Positions 7,255-16,426 of a stretch of DNA of 64,000 nucleotides are shown here, in pieces. This DNA comes from Planctomycetia bacterium. GTDB lineage: Bacteria > Planctomycetota > Planctomycetia > Pirellulales > Thermoguttaceae. The notes beneath the pieces were generated by a model that worked only from the letters and a program-made list of their open reading frames with translations, had not been told where the DNA came from and did no database searches. The stretch spans positions 1 through 64,000 of the forward strand of contig JAUNSJ010000021.1 in assembly GCA_030539295.1 (NCBI GenBank), in the 5' to 3' direction. How positions within the stretch are numbered: position 1 is the first letter of the stretch; each line of letters opens with the position of its first letter. A program made the position numbers and the translations under genes.

Positions 7255-8974
7255 CGAAATTCCGCTTGAAATATACGATCTTGCCCAGAAGTATATTGAC
7301 GATTGTCTGACCGAAGGAGAGGCGAAAATTCTTCTCCCGTTCCTGGATCGCAATGTTGAGTTTCGTCAGGCGTTTAGCGAAAACATATTGGCGGATTTTA
7401 TTCTTCGCGAGCGTTATAACGCGCTTCGACAGATCCAGTCGTGTACGGAGACCCGAATCTCCCGGGCGAAAGATCCACTTTGGGACGCCGTGGTCGCGGA
7501 AACCCGGTTTTCTTCCCGTACGTTTGAAAACCACTCCAGCATCCCATTGCACGTGGGAAAGGTACAGAAGCGAGTCACGAGATTTTGGCCGAATCTTGGG
7601 CAGGTCGCTTCCGCCGGAAAAACAGACCAGGTGCAGTCGCGATTGACACTTCCTGTTATTCGCTGGGGCTCGTTGGCCCTTGCGATTCTCCTGCTGGTTG
7701 TCATTATGGTTGTCGTGGTGCAAAGAACGCTTACCCCGGTCGATTTCCCACTCCCGGAAGCCACGGCTCGCATTGCGCAGACCGTAGATGCCGTTTGGGG
7801 TGAGAACTGTCCGGATTTTAAACGAGGTCAGCCACTGTATTCCCAAGCTCTTTCTCTTGTTTCCGGGCTTGTTCGACTTGAGTTCAAAAATGGCGCGCAA
7901 GTGGTTGCGGAAGGACCGACAGACCTGGTCATTAATGACGAGTTGAACCTGTTTTGTAACCGCGGTCGCATGAGTGCCTATGCTCCGCCGACGGCAAAAG
8001 GACTCCGAGTTACAACTCCTTTTGCCGACTTTATTGACTACGGAACTCGTTTTTCAGTGCTGGTTACCGATAAAGGTGCACGCCTCGATGTTATTGAGGG
8101 ACGCGTTCAGGTTAAGACCGACAGGAATTCTCCTGGCGTTCTCTCTGCGGGAAATGGGACGGAAGTCAATAATCGACGAACGGCCTTTCGCGTCAAAGTC
8201 AATGCCGATCATTATATTACAACCGACTTTTTTGAAAAGCAGTTGAACTCCTTTGAACAAAAGGAGCAGACGGAAAAAGAAGAAGTGGAAAGAAAAATCG
8301 CCCAGGATGAGCATCTGCTGGCCTACCTGAACTTTGGTCAGCCCTCGTCCATTAGCTTTAAGAACAAGTCAATTGCCGGGGCTGTCAGCATACCCGAGGC
8401 GACGCGGAGTCATTGCGCGGAGGCGTCCGGAATCCTCTCCGGCGAGAAATCGCTCGCGTTCAATAATGCCGACGACCATATTTGGCTTCAGATGCGTACC
8501 AGGACGAACTCGCTCACGCTCGTAGCGACCATTAAGGTCAACGAATTAAAACCGGAAGGAAATCTGATCTTTTCGAACGATAATTTTCTTCAGGAATCCG
8601 GCAGCGTTTTGTGGCAGGTGCTTCGCGATGGACGTTTGCAATTCCACATAACACCCTCTGGTAACGGCATTAGTGCTGGGTACCCCTCGCCGGTCGTCAT
8701 AACACCGTCAACGATGAATGTTTGGCTTACCGTGGCGGTCGTTGCCGACGCCGAACGCAAGGAAATTCGCCATTATGTCGACGGGAAACTGACAGGTCGC
8801 GTTCCTTGGCCGGTTCCGATTCCCTTGCAGCTGGGTAATTCCACGATCGGCAATACAAATATAATTTCCGGTGGCTATCGGAATGCCTGGTTCAGTGGCA
8901 ACATTGCCTGTTTTTCAATTTTCAATAAGGCTGTTTCCGAAGAGGAACTCACCACTTTGGACAACGCACTTTAA
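7241..8974 (+). CDS. Membrane anti-sigma/FecR-domain protein with C-terminal LamG, cassette 1
   Basis: 577 residues. The cytoplasmic N-terminus (1-140) contains the signature ENILADFILRERY that recurs in the two paralogues and is likely the sigma-binding part. One membrane helix spans about 146-166 (LALAILLLVVIMVVVV). Outside lies a FecR-like domain (about 185-290, GLVRLEFKNGAQVVAEGP and TPFADFIDYGTRFSV), then a LamG/concanavalin-like domain (about 350-575), a fold that often binds carbohydrate. I infer signal-controlled release of the ECF sigma encoded just upstream, as in FecI-FecR systems; there is no TonB receptor nearby. Translation is coupled to the sigma gene by a 14-base overlap. Confidence 0.8.
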   Translation: MAINNEIPLEIYDLAQKYIDDCLTEGEAKILLPFLDRNVEFRQAFSENILADFILRERYNALRQIQSCTETRISRAKDPLWDAVVAETRFSSRTFENHSSIPLHVGKVQKRVTRFWPNLGQVASAGKTDQVQSRLTLPVIRWGSLALAILLLVVIMVVVVQRTLTPVDFPLPEATARIAQTVDAVWGENCPDFKRGQPLYSQALSLVSGLVRLEFKNGAQVVAEGPTDLVINDELNLFCNRGRMSAYAPPTAKGLRVTTPFADFIDYGTRFSVLVTDKGARLDVIEGRVQVKTDRNSPGVLSAGNGTEVNNRRTAFRVKVNADHYITTDFFEKQLNSFEQKEQTEKEEVERKIAQDEHLLAYLNFGQPSSISFKNKSIAGAVSIPEATRSHCAEASGILSGEKSLAFNNADDHIWLQMRTRTNSLTLVATIKVNELKPEGNLIFSNDNFLQESGSVLWQVLRDGRLQFHITPSGNGISAGYPSPVVITPSTMNVWLTVAVVADAERKEIRHYVDGKLTGRVPWPVPIPLQLGNSTIGNTNIISGGYRNAWFSGNIACFSIFNKAVSEEELTTLDNAL

Positions 8975-9010
8975 CAACAACTTACTTTTAACACACAAGG
9001 AGACCAATCA

Positions 9011-10057
9011 ATGAGAAAAAAATGGAACAAGATTTTTTATGAAGAACTGCAACGAAAAGGTTGTCGTTTAAAAAAGATTCTTGCGTTTACCCTGGTTGAA
9101 CTGCTGGTTGTCATTGCGATTATAGGAATCTTAATCGCTCTGTTACTACCAGCGGTCCAGGCAGCGCGAGAAGCGGCAAGGCGTATGGAGTGCACCAATC
9201 ATCTCAAGAACCTGACTCTGGCCCTGCACAACTACTGTGATGTGAATCAGGAACACATTCCGTATATGGGTTTCCGCGGCGCTCTTGGCAGCAATACAAC
9301 GGCCATACGCTGGGACCTGCCTTCCTGGGTCGTGCGGATTTTTCCCTATATTGAACAAACAAGTTTGTATTCCGGACTCAAACCGGAAGACTGGAACTTA
9401 TACTACAATACGTCGGCCCGCATGAAGGCCATACGTCAGGCGGAAATCTATATTCTGCTTTGTCCTTCCGATCCCACTCGTGTTAAGGACGACCCAAACG
9501 GAGATGCCAATTTTTTGCATAATTACGTCTGCAACGCAGGCAACACAGACTTCGCGCACCATTCGACCGGCTTGAAAGATGGAACTGACCTGGAATACAA
9601 AGGAGCCCCTTTTGGTCTTGGTGATTTTGTTAACAACGAATACAAGCCGTTCATTGCAACCCTTCCTTCCCTTCTGGACGGTACGAGCAATACATTAGGG
9701 CTGTCGGAATCGATTATACCGGCCAAGCCGCGAGCCGGAGAGTCCTGGCGCGGGTACATGGGGCGCGTTATGGGTGGCTGCGCCTCGGGATTTACCGCTC
9801 GTTTTGCACCGAATTCCAATATTGATTACACGGCCCGACTTTGCGCGATTATCAAAGTCCCCAATTATTCCTGTAATTGTTACGAAACTACTGCGAACAA
9901 CTATCAGTATGCCATGCATTCGGCGCGAAGCCATCATTCAGGAGGAATTAATGCCTCGCTTATGGACGGCAGTGTGCGATTCGTGTCCGAGACCATTGAT
10001 TTTAATACTTGGCAGGCACTGGCAACGTCGCAAGGTGCCGAAACGTTTTCGTTGTAG
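9011..10057 (+). CDS. DUF1559 pseudopilin-like protein, cassette 1 copy A
   Basis: 348 residues. A type IV pilin-like N-terminus ([24 protein letters not shown], here quoted in two parts) begins after a 25-residue leader that ends in Ala rather than the usual Gly. The conserved mature Glu5 is present. The large C-terminal domain is the DUF1559 (SBP_bac_10) domain, with CPSDP, DGTSNT and the terminal H-X9-DG motif ([13 protein letters not shown]). These proteins are hugely expanded in Planctomycetes and presumed to form surface or periplasmic pilus-like assemblies. It starts 36 bases after the FecR gene, with AAGGAGA upstream, and is followed by a close duplicate. Confidence 0.85.
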   Translation: MRKKWNKIFYEELQRKGCRLKKILAFTLVELLVVIAIIGILIALLLPAVQAAREAARRMECTNHLKNLTLALHNYCDVNQEHIPYMGFRGALGSNTTAIRWDLPSWVVRIFPYIEQTSLYSGLKPEDWNLYYNTSARMKAIRQAEIYILLCPSDPTRVKDDPNGDANFLHNYVCNAGNTDFAHHSTGLKDGTDLEYKGAPFGLGDFVNNEYKPFIATLPSLLDGTSNTLGLSESIIPAKPRAGESWRGYMGRVMGGCASGFTARFAPNSNIDYTARLCAIIKVPNYSCNCYETTANNYQYAMHSARSHHSGGINASLMDGSVRFVSETIDFNTWQALATSQGAETFSL

Positions 10058-10107
10058 TTTACTGTTAAACTTTTTCACACGCTTGCCAACTTGAAAGGAA
10101 AGTTACC

Positions 10108-11109
10108 ATGTTAAAACAAATCAAAATGCATCGCGGGTTTACCCTGGTCGAGCTACTGGTAGTCATTGCGATTATTGGGATTTTAATCGCGTTGCTTCTG
10201 CCGGCAGTCCAGGCCGCCCGGGAAGCGGCGCGACGCATGTCCTGTACCAACAATCTGAAAAACATTACTTTGGCTGTGCACAACTATGCTGATGCCAACA
10301 AGGACCGCGTTCCTTATATGGGATTTCGCGGGAGCCTTGCCGGCAATGCTTCGATTATTCGCTGGGATCTGCCATCTTGGGCCGTTCGAATCTTCCCTTA
10401 CATAGAACAAACAAATCTGTATTCCGGACTTAAGCCAGAAGACTGGGCTTCTTACTACAATACGTCCGCTCGAATGAAGGCCATACGTCGCGCCGAGATT
10501 TCAACATTCCTTTGCCCTTCGGACCCCACTCGCGTTACAGACGACCCAAACGGAGATGCCAATTTTTTGCACAATTACGTTTGCAACGCGGGCAATACGG
10601 ACTTCGCGCACCATTCGACCGGCTTAAAGGACGGGACCAATCTTGAGAATCTGGAAGCCCCGTTTGGAATAGGTGACATCGTGAATAAGAACTATGTTCC
10701 CTACATTTCCATGCTTTCCGGAATGCTCGACGGGACCAGTAACACGCTAGGAATATCCGAGGCTACAATACCCGTCACCCCCCGGACAGGTGAGGGCTGG
10801 CGCGGCTATATGGGACGCGTTATGGGTGGATGTGCTTCGGGATTCACGGCTCGGTTTGCACCCAATTCCAATATTGACTACACCGCCCGGCTTTGTGCCG
10901 TGATGGCGATTTCCAATTATTCCTGTACCTGTTACGAAAATAATGCAGACAACTATCACTATGCCATGCATTCGGCGCGAAGCTACCATTCAGGCGGCGT
11001 TAACGCTTCCATGATGGATGGAAGTGTCCGATTTATTTCCGAAACAATCGCTTTCAATGTCTGGCAGGCATTATCGACTTCGCAAGGAAGTGAAACGGAA
11101 TCACTGTAA
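10108..11109 (+). CDS. DUF1559 pseudopilin-like protein, cassette 1 copy B
   Basis: 333 residues, clearly a tandem duplicate of the preceding gene: long identical blocks such as [37 protein letters not shown] and [14 protein letters not shown] occur in both. It differs at the N-terminus, where a short ten-residue leader ends in the canonical Gly before FTLVELL, so it should be a standard prepilin-peptidase substrate. The DUF1559 domain with H-X9-DG motif follows. AAAGGAAAG precedes the start. The two copies may form a heteromeric filament or major/minor pair (inference). Confidence 0.85.
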   Translation: MLKQIKMHRGFTLVELLVVIAIIGILIALLLPAVQAAREAARRMSCTNNLKNITLAVHNYADANKDRVPYMGFRGSLAGNASIIRWDLPSWAVRIFPYIEQTNLYSGLKPEDWASYYNTSARMKAIRRAEISTFLCPSDPTRVTDDPNGDANFLHNYVCNAGNTDFAHHSTGLKDGTNLENLEAPFGIGDIVNKNYVPYISMLSGMLDGTSNTLGISEATIPVTPRTGEGWRGYMGRVMGGCASGFTARFAPNSNIDYTARLCAVMAISNYSCTCYENNADNYHYAMHSARSYHSGGVNASMMDGSVRFISETIAFNVWQALSTSQGSETESL

Positions 11110-11150
11110 AAAATTTTTTAGAAGAACAATTTCAGAAAGGACCCCTGTAA

Positions 11151-11576
11151 ATGAAAACCTTAATTCACACAATAGCGAAATGTGCAATGTGCCTACTGCT
11201 CATTCCTGCGGCGTTTTTCGCCGGCTGTGGACCCCATGATACGCGCCCCACTGTTACGGGTATGATAACTTTTAACGGATCTCCTCTGGATTCCGGGACC
11301 ATACAGTTTGCGCAGGACAACGCTGCTGTCTACGCCACTCAAATTACCATGGGTAAATACGAGCTTAAGGCCGACCCCGGCGATTACCGCGTTACCATTA
11401 CCTCGATGAAGATTACCGGGACGCGGGATCGTAACGAGTTTCCCGGCGATACCATGCAGGAATCCATAGAAGAGCAGATTATTCCTCCTGACTACAATGT
11501 TAACAGTACCTTGCGATTTACCGTGCCGGCGACCGGCGGGACTTACGATGCTGATTTGATCGCCAAGACAAAATAA
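11151..11576 (+). CDS. Small transthyretin/carboxypeptidase-regulatory-like lipoprotein, cassette 1
   Basis: 141 residues with a signal peptide and lipobox (FFAGC). The mature part reads as one beta-sandwich domain of the carboxypeptidase-regulatory/transthyretin-like kind (VTGMITFNGSPLDSGTIQF ... GKYELKADPGDYRVTI), a module that commonly follows DUF1559 genes in planctomycetes. Role unknown; a lipid-anchored base or chaperone of the pseudopilin assembly is possible. Similar genes occur at 44587, 50520, 58471 and 63685. AGAAAGGACC precedes the ATG. Confidence 0.75.
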   Translation: MKTLIHTIAKCAMCLLLIPAAFFAGCGPHDTRPTVTGMITFNGSPLDSGTIQFAQDNAAVYATQITMGKYELKADPGDYRVTITSMKITGTRDRNEFPGDTMQESIEEQIIPPDYNVNSTLRFTVPATGGTYDADLIAKTK

Positions 11577-11595
11577 TTTAAGGAAACCATCAACC

Positions 11596-13281
11596 ATGAA
11601 AGTCAACTTCAAGAATACTTTCCCGATCGTCGTTTTTTTATTATTCGTAACAGGAATATCTGCCCCTGTAATAACAAAAGCGGCGGAGGGCAATAAAGAT
11701 TATAGCGACCCAGCCGCGCTCGTTCCGACTGTCCATCGGCCTCTCCCTGAAGTCTGGACGGATTCCTTTCGCGCATGGCAGGGAATCTCCAGTATCGAAG
11801 TCACGTCGAACGATCGCGTTTGGATTACCTGGTACAGCGGCGGCCTGACGGAAGCGGAAGACAATTACGTCCTGCTTATTACCAGCGGAGACGGCGGCGA
11901 AACCTGGAGTCAACCGATTTTTGCCGTGGACCATGAGGGCCCGATTCGTCTTTTCGACCCGGCACTGTGGCGTGACCCGACCGGTCGATTGTGGCTCTTC
12001 TGGGCGCAGGGGGAAGTGACATACGAAAATTCCTGGCTTTGGACCTGGGATGGGCGTCAAGGCGTTTGGGCCATGACAACGGACAATCCGGAAGCGGGCG
12101 AAAATGCTGTCTGGTCCGCGCCGCGACGTTTGTGCAACGGTGTTATGATGAATAAACCCATCGTCAACTCGCAAGGGCAATGGCTCTTTCCGGCCTCGGT
12201 CTGGCAGATGGGCCCGTCCAAATACAAACTGCCTGACGAGGAATATGGGGCGAATGTCTATCTGTCGACCGACGAAGGTAAAACACTCACCCTGCTCGGG
12301 AGCTGCAATGGGGAAAAGTTGACCCACTTTGCGCATGAGCACTGTCTGATTGAGCGCAAGGACAAGAGTCTCTGGCTCCTATCCAGAATTGAAAGCGGAG
12401 GCGGGATTGGCGAATCCGTTTCCATCGATGGCGGCAAGACATGGCCTGAACTCAACAGGACGGCGTATAAGCAGTCGTCGTCGCGTACATTCATGAGACG
12501 TCTAAATTCAGGTAATCTGCTGTTTCTTAAAAATGGCCCCGTCGAGGGTGTCAATGGTAAGGATGTGGGCCGATCGCAATTGATGGCCTTTCTGTCAGAA
12601 GATGACGGTAAGACGTGGGTCGGAGGACTCATGCTCGACTCACGCAATAATGTTTCCTATCCGGACGCAGGTCAATCGGAAGACGGGACCATCTTTGCGA
12701 CCTGGGACTACGACCGCTACGGGAGCGGAGAAATTCTCTTTGCCCGATTCACAGAAGACGATATTAAAGCCGGCAAGATTGACTCTCGACGCGGCAAGTC
12801 CTGCTCCGTTGCCAACTCGCTGAAAAACCAAAAAATGTTTATCGTTCCGCAAGAAAAAAATCTTCAGGGTACTCCTCTGATTACCGGGGAGCAGCCGGAA
12901 ATAAAATATCCACAAGAGAAAGATCGCTATGACTTAAAAAAATTGGAACCAGGTGCCCTGCTCTACAAACACGGTTTCAGCTCGCGGTGTAAAAATATTC
13001 CACCGCAACTGGTCGGGAAAAATTACCTGCAAGGGTACCGCGGACAAGGCTTGAAATTTGAGGTCGAGAAAGACGGAGTTGTCTATATCCTTTCACCGTC
13101 GCCACATTACTCTCCGTACAGTCAGGAGGAGACCTTGTTCAAGCAAGGTTTTTCTCGCGTCGACATTCCAGAATTTCTCCTTTTTTGTAACAGTCCGGAC
13201 TACATCGTGCGGGTCTATCAAAAAGAGGTTAAAAAGGGAGAAAAGTATGAATATTCCATGTGGGGAATACTGATTTTTTAA
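11596..13281 (+). CDS. Secreted sialidase-like BNR-repeat protein, cassette 1
   Basis: 561 residues, exported (signal segment residues of about 8-30). Residues of about 55-400 form a six-bladed sialidase propeller: Asp-boxes are seen as SGDGGETWSQ, SIDGGKTWPE and SEDDGKTWVG, with a weaker STDEGKTLT. Exo-alpha-sialidases release terminal sialic acid, but many BNR proteins act on other sugars, so the substrate is not proven. The last 150 residues after about position 410 form an extra domain that I do not recognise. It closes cassette 1, 20 bases after the lipoprotein gene, and converges on the RsbW-like gene; a long inverted repeat separates them. Confidence 0.75.
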   Translation: MKVNFKNTFPIVVFLLFVTGISAPVITKAAEGNKDYSDPAALVPTVHRPLPEVWTDSFRAWQGISSIEVTSNDRVWITWYSGGLTEAEDNYVLLITSGDGGETWSQPIFAVDHEGPIRLFDPALWRDPTGRLWLFWAQGEVTYENSWLWTWDGRQGVWAMTTDNPEAGENAVWSAPRRLCNGVMMNKPIVNSQGQWLFPASVWQMGPSKYKLPDEEYGANVYLSTDEGKTLTLLGSCNGEKLTHFAHEHCLIERKDKSLWLLSRIESGGGIGESVSIDGGKTWPELNRTAYKQSSSRTFMRRLNSGNLLFLKNGPVEGVNGKDVGRSQLMAFLSEDDGKTWVGGLMLDSRNNVSYPDAGQSEDGTIFATWDYDRYGSGEILFARFTEDDIKAGKIDSRRGKSCSVANSLKNQKMFIVPQEKNLQGTPLITGEQPEIKYPQEKDRYDLKKLEPGALLYKHGFSSRCKNIPPQLVGKNYLQGYRGQGLKFEVEKDGVVYILSPSPHYSPYSQEETLFKQGFSRVDIPEFLLFCNSPDYIVRVYQKEVKKGEKYEYSMWGILIF

Positions 13282-13298
13282 TAAATTGTACAGAGGTC

Positions 13299-13375
13299 AC
13301 TCAATTTTTCCACTCTGTGCTTCCACGTACCGCGTAACGAATTCTGTCGGTCACGCGGCGGTGGAAAAGTTGAGT
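13299..13375. terminator. Nested inverted repeat between convergent genes
   Basis: ACTCAATTTTTCCAC at 13299-13313 pairs with GTGGAAAAGTTGAGT at 13361-13375 (one G-U), and an inner CCGCGT (13330-13335) pairs with ACGCGG (13353-13358). It sits between the sialidase and the RsbW-like gene, so a bidirectional transcript end is likely; there is no long U tract. Confidence 0.5.
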
Positions 13376-13418
13376 ACCGGTAAAACGATAAGACACAGGC
13401 GAAGTCACCCGCCAGTCG

Positions 13419-13952
13419 TTACTTCGCTCGTGTGGGCTTCTTGGTCAAAGTGAGTTCCTTCTTGGCAAAATTGTAGCGGACGGCGGTCATGAACTTTTGC
13501 ATAAGGAACAGGCCTCGCCCGCGCGGGCGTGTTATGCGGTTTTGAGTCGTCGGGTCCATAACACGCGATAAATCAAACCCTTTACCCTCATCGCGAAATC
13601 GCAGGATAACCCGTTCCGAAGAAAGCGAACCGGAAAAATAAATCTTTTTGGTTTTCTTGTATTTATTTCCGTGTTCAATGGCATTATTAATTGCCTCAAG
13701 CGAAGCATGATGCACGCAGTAGCGGTCCTCTGCGCTCCAGGCCAGCAACTGTAAAGCGTCGACCATCCAGTTGAGCGATTGCAAGACAACTTTCGTTTCC
13801 GAGTTCATAACCATATTGAAGCGAATGTACACCGGGTCTGACAGACTCTTCCGGTCTCGCGACGCTTGAATCTGCTTGATCGTGGCGTCATCTGGCGAAA
13901 GCACCGGGGCAACCGGAGCTGTATTATTGCAACTACAATTATCTTTAAACAT
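13419..13952 (-). CDS. RsbW-like anti-sigma serine kinase (HATPase)
   Basis: 177 residues. A GHKL ATPase fold is shown by the N box EAINNAIEHGN, the G1 box DEGKGFD and the G2 box RGRGLFLM. Proteins of this type bind a sigma factor or other target and phosphorylate a STAS antagonist. The STAS gene lies just upstream (stop at 13956, gap of three bases), and a SpoIIE phosphatase precedes that, giving a complete partner-switching set. No sigma factor is encoded in the operon, so the regulated target is elsewhere or is not a sigma factor. Confidence 0.88.
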   Translation of the reverse strand: MFKDNCSCNNTAPVAPVLSPDDATIKQIQASRDRKSLSDPVYIRFNMVMNSETKVVLQSLNWMVDALQLLAWSAEDRYCVHHASLEAINNAIEHGNKYKKTKKIYFSGSLSSERVILRFRDEGKGFDLSRVMDPTTQNRITRPRGRGLFLMQKFMTAVRYNFAKKELTLTKKPTRAK

Positions 13953-13955
13953 GGC

Positions 13956-14318
13956 TCATTTCCCAAGCAAAGTCTTAAGTTCGTCTATCGTGTCCGCAAT
14001 AAGGAAAAGAGTATCCAGTCGCGTTATTTTAAACGTTTCCGCCATACCGGAATTCATACCGCAAAGTCCGAATTTTATATGCTGTTCCTTGGCACGAAAA
14101 TATAATTGAATCAAGTGTTGCAGGGCCGCACTCGAAAGAATCACGACTTTGGAGAAGCTGATAATCAGTGCCCGGCCCTCCAATCTTTGGACGACCGAGT
14201 CAATATCTTTTCCCCAGTTGAAATCGTGATCAGAAACTTCAATGACAGTCGCTTTGCACTTTACAATGGCAAAATTCTCTTCCATTTCAAGATCAACAGT
14301 AGCCAGTACTTCATTCAT
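13956..14318 (-). CDS. STAS-domain anti-sigma factor antagonist
   Basis: 120 residues of STAS fold (SpoIIAA/RsbV type). The likely phosphorylation site is in the segment VVILSSAALQHL, matching the conserved D/S-S-x-G/A position of antagonists. It should be phosphorylated by the kinase encoded downstream and dephosphorylated by the SpoIIE phosphatase encoded upstream, whose stop is 11 bases away. The ATG at 14318 is preferred over the in-frame codon at 14333 because GAGGT lies eight bases upstream. Confidence 0.87.
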   Translation of the reverse strand: MNEVLATVDLEMEENFAIVKCKATVIEVSDHDFNWGKDIDSVVQRLEGRALIISFSKVVILSSAALQHLIQLYFRAKEQHIKFGLCGMNSGMAETFKITRLDTLFLIADTIDELKTLLGK

Positions 14319-14329
14319 AGTATAACACC

Positions 14330-16426
14330 TCAACTCTCTTGATAAAGCTCATCAGCCCGGAAGGAATCCGGTTTCAGCATTGTCTCTGCCCGGTTTTTTC
14401 TGCACAAAGCCAACAGTGTAATATCATCTTTAGTAACGTTATTCGAAAACAGTTTTGCCGATTCTATAATTTTCTCAACGAGCTCCTTGGGCGACGCATT
14501 CGATAAGAGTGAACATTCATCTCTCAAATGAGCACTGCCGTAAACTTCATTTGTGGGCGACAGACTTTCGGTTATGCCGTCGGTATAAATGAGCAGCGTC
14601 TCATCTTGCTCTATGAGGTCGGTCACCGTATGATATTCGGCATCGTTAAAAACACCGATTACCAGGTTGGTACTCCCATCAAGGACACGTACCTTACCAT
14701 CTTTTGCAATAACCATGGGATAGGGGTGGCCCGCGTTACAGTAGCGAAGTTCTCCCGTTTTTGTATTGTACAGGCCGAGAAACATGGTCATGAAATTCGT
14801 CTTCTTATTGTTAAGACAAATCATTGTATTGATAAGAGACATAACGCGGCCGGGATTCAACTCGTAGCGGGATGCGACGCGGACCAGAATGCGAGCGGAG
14901 GACATAAAGATAGCCGCGGGCACTCCTTTACCGCTCACATCGGCGATCAGGAAGAATAGTCGATCCTCGTCGACTTGCCAGAAGTCGTAGAAATCGCCGG
15001 CCACATAGTGAACCGGAATACATTCGGCCCACAAGTCGAGGTCCGTAACCTGTTCCGCCTCTTCTGCGCCTGGCATGAGGGATAATTGCAGGTCTTCGGC
15101 CATCTCCAGCTCTCGTGAGAGTGCCTGATACCCGGCCAATTCCGCAATCTCTTTAGACATATATTTTTTCAAGTCGCGCACCATGCCGTTAAAGTTGGCG
15201 GCTAGCGAACCCATCGGATTGTCCATCTTCTCATACTTCGATGGGACAAAAACGTTCAGGTTCCCATTGGCCACTTTTTGCGACGCTTCCGAAACCGCTA
15301 TAATCGGACTATAGACGCAGAACGACAGAATGCCTATCATGAGGGAAAGCAGGAGATAGCCGGCCAGGCTCCATACCCACATACTGATCATGCGACGATA
15401 AAACGACATCATAATGTCCGGCATGGAGAATGTCTTGATGAGAACGTATCCCGAATTCAATTCCACAGGTGTGCATACGTGGCAGACGGATCGGGACCAG
15501 CTGCGGTTGGTAAATAATAAATCACGGGAGTAGGAGTAACTTCCGGTTAATCCGGAGAGAGTCAGGTCGAAGAAGGGGGCAAGTCGAACGAAATCACGCT
15601 CGGCCGCCAAAGCGTACGCGTTTTTATTGCTGAACTCGGCAACACTGCTGTAGAGGAACTGACCTTCTTCCGAAAGGAGGAACGTCTGCTCCTTGCGGTA
15701 CGCTTCTCCGGCCATACGCTGTTTTAACTCACTAAACAAAACCGGCATGCGGAAAGCAATCACCATAACACCGGCGAAATCACCTCGTACAAAAAAAGGA
15801 ACAGAGTAGTAACAGGCTGTCAGATTGTTGATGAAGGTTAACGTTGGCCCTCCCCAGACGCCACGTCGATGGAGCCGCGACAGCTGATACCAGTTCTGAA
15901 AAAAATACGCATCTGTTACGGTTTCCCTTTGGATCGTGTCTTCCTCGGCACGAAAATAGAAACGGGAGAATGCAGGTGACCCGACTTCCTCATCTGTCAT
16001 GTTGAACATGTCCCTTAAACTGTATTCCGGGTACGTCCCTTGTTGTAATTTACGCAGAAAAACCGGGTCATAAGCGATTCCTACGATACTGGCACAGGGC
16101 GTCTTTTGCAAAAGATTCTCAACAGAAATTTCGGAAAACGCCTGGCGGTCAAGCAACGTATTCAAATCGTCCAAAGCGGAAACCAACTCATTCATGAGCC
16201 GACGTAATCGCATTGCTTCCTGAACCGTATTCGACGTCAGTTCCGACTTGGCTAGGGAGACTTCTTTCTTGTATTCGTTCCAGGTATACAGACACAACAT
16301 ACTGAGCGTCACTAAAAAAGACGGCAGGACAATCGTTACAATAAGGCGGTTACGCGTCTTAAAGCACGCGGTCAGTAACAGGAAGGAACGGTCGAGCAAC
16401 CGTCGAAAGAATTTATTCTTTTTCAT
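14330..16426 (-). CDS. Membrane SpoIIE/RsbU-type PP2C phosphatase with periplasmic sensor and HAMP
   Basis: 698 residues. A first membrane helix at about 27-49 and a second at about 345-372 enclose a periplasmic sensor region of roughly 295 residues that looks like a Cache-type domain. HAMP follows (to about 425), then the SpoIIE catalytic domain with VAGDFYDFW, IADVSGKGVPA and IYTDGITES carrying the metal-binding aspartates. It should dephosphorylate the STAS protein encoded next in response to an extracellular cue. Its ATG overlaps the stop of the upstream binding-protein gene (ATGA), which couples their synthesis and suggests that the two proteins work together. Confidence 0.9.
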   Translation of the reverse strand: MKKNKFFRRLLDRSFLLLTACFKTRNRLIVTIVLPSFLVTLSMLCLYTWNEYKKEVSLAKSELTSNTVQEAMRLRRLMNELVSALDDLNTLLDRQAFSEISVENLLQKTPCASIVGIAYDPVFLRKLQQGTYPEYSLRDMFNMTDEEVGSPAFSRFYFRAEEDTIQRETVTDAYFFQNWYQLSRLHRRGVWGGPTLTFINNLTACYYSVPFFVRGDFAGVMVIAFRMPVLFSELKQRMAGEAYRKEQTFLLSEEGQFLYSSVAEFSNKNAYALAAERDFVRLAPFFDLTLSGLTGSYSYSRDLLFTNRSWSRSVCHVCTPVELNSGYVLIKTFSMPDIMMSFYRRMISMWVWSLAGYLLLSLMIGILSFCVYSPIIAVSEASQKVANGNLNVFVPSKYEKMDNPMGSLAANFNGMVRDLKKYMSKEIAELAGYQALSRELEMAEDLQLSLMPGAEEAEQVTDLDLWAECIPVHYVAGDFYDFWQVDEDRLFFLIADVSGKGVPAAIFMSSARILVRVASRYELNPGRVMSLINTMICLNNKKTNFMTMFLGLYNTKTGELRYCNAGHPYPMVIAKDGKVRVLDGSTNLVIGVFNDAEYHTVTDLIEQDETLLIYTDGITESLSPTNEVYGSAHLRDECSLLSNASPKELVEKIIESAKLFSNNVTKDDITLLALCRKNRAETMLKPDSFRADELYQES

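Noticed and set aside
13419-14318. Sigma-B-type operon with its own sigma factor
   Set aside because: No sigma gene follows the kinase; the neighbouring ECF gene belongs to cassette 1 and is divergent in type and distance.
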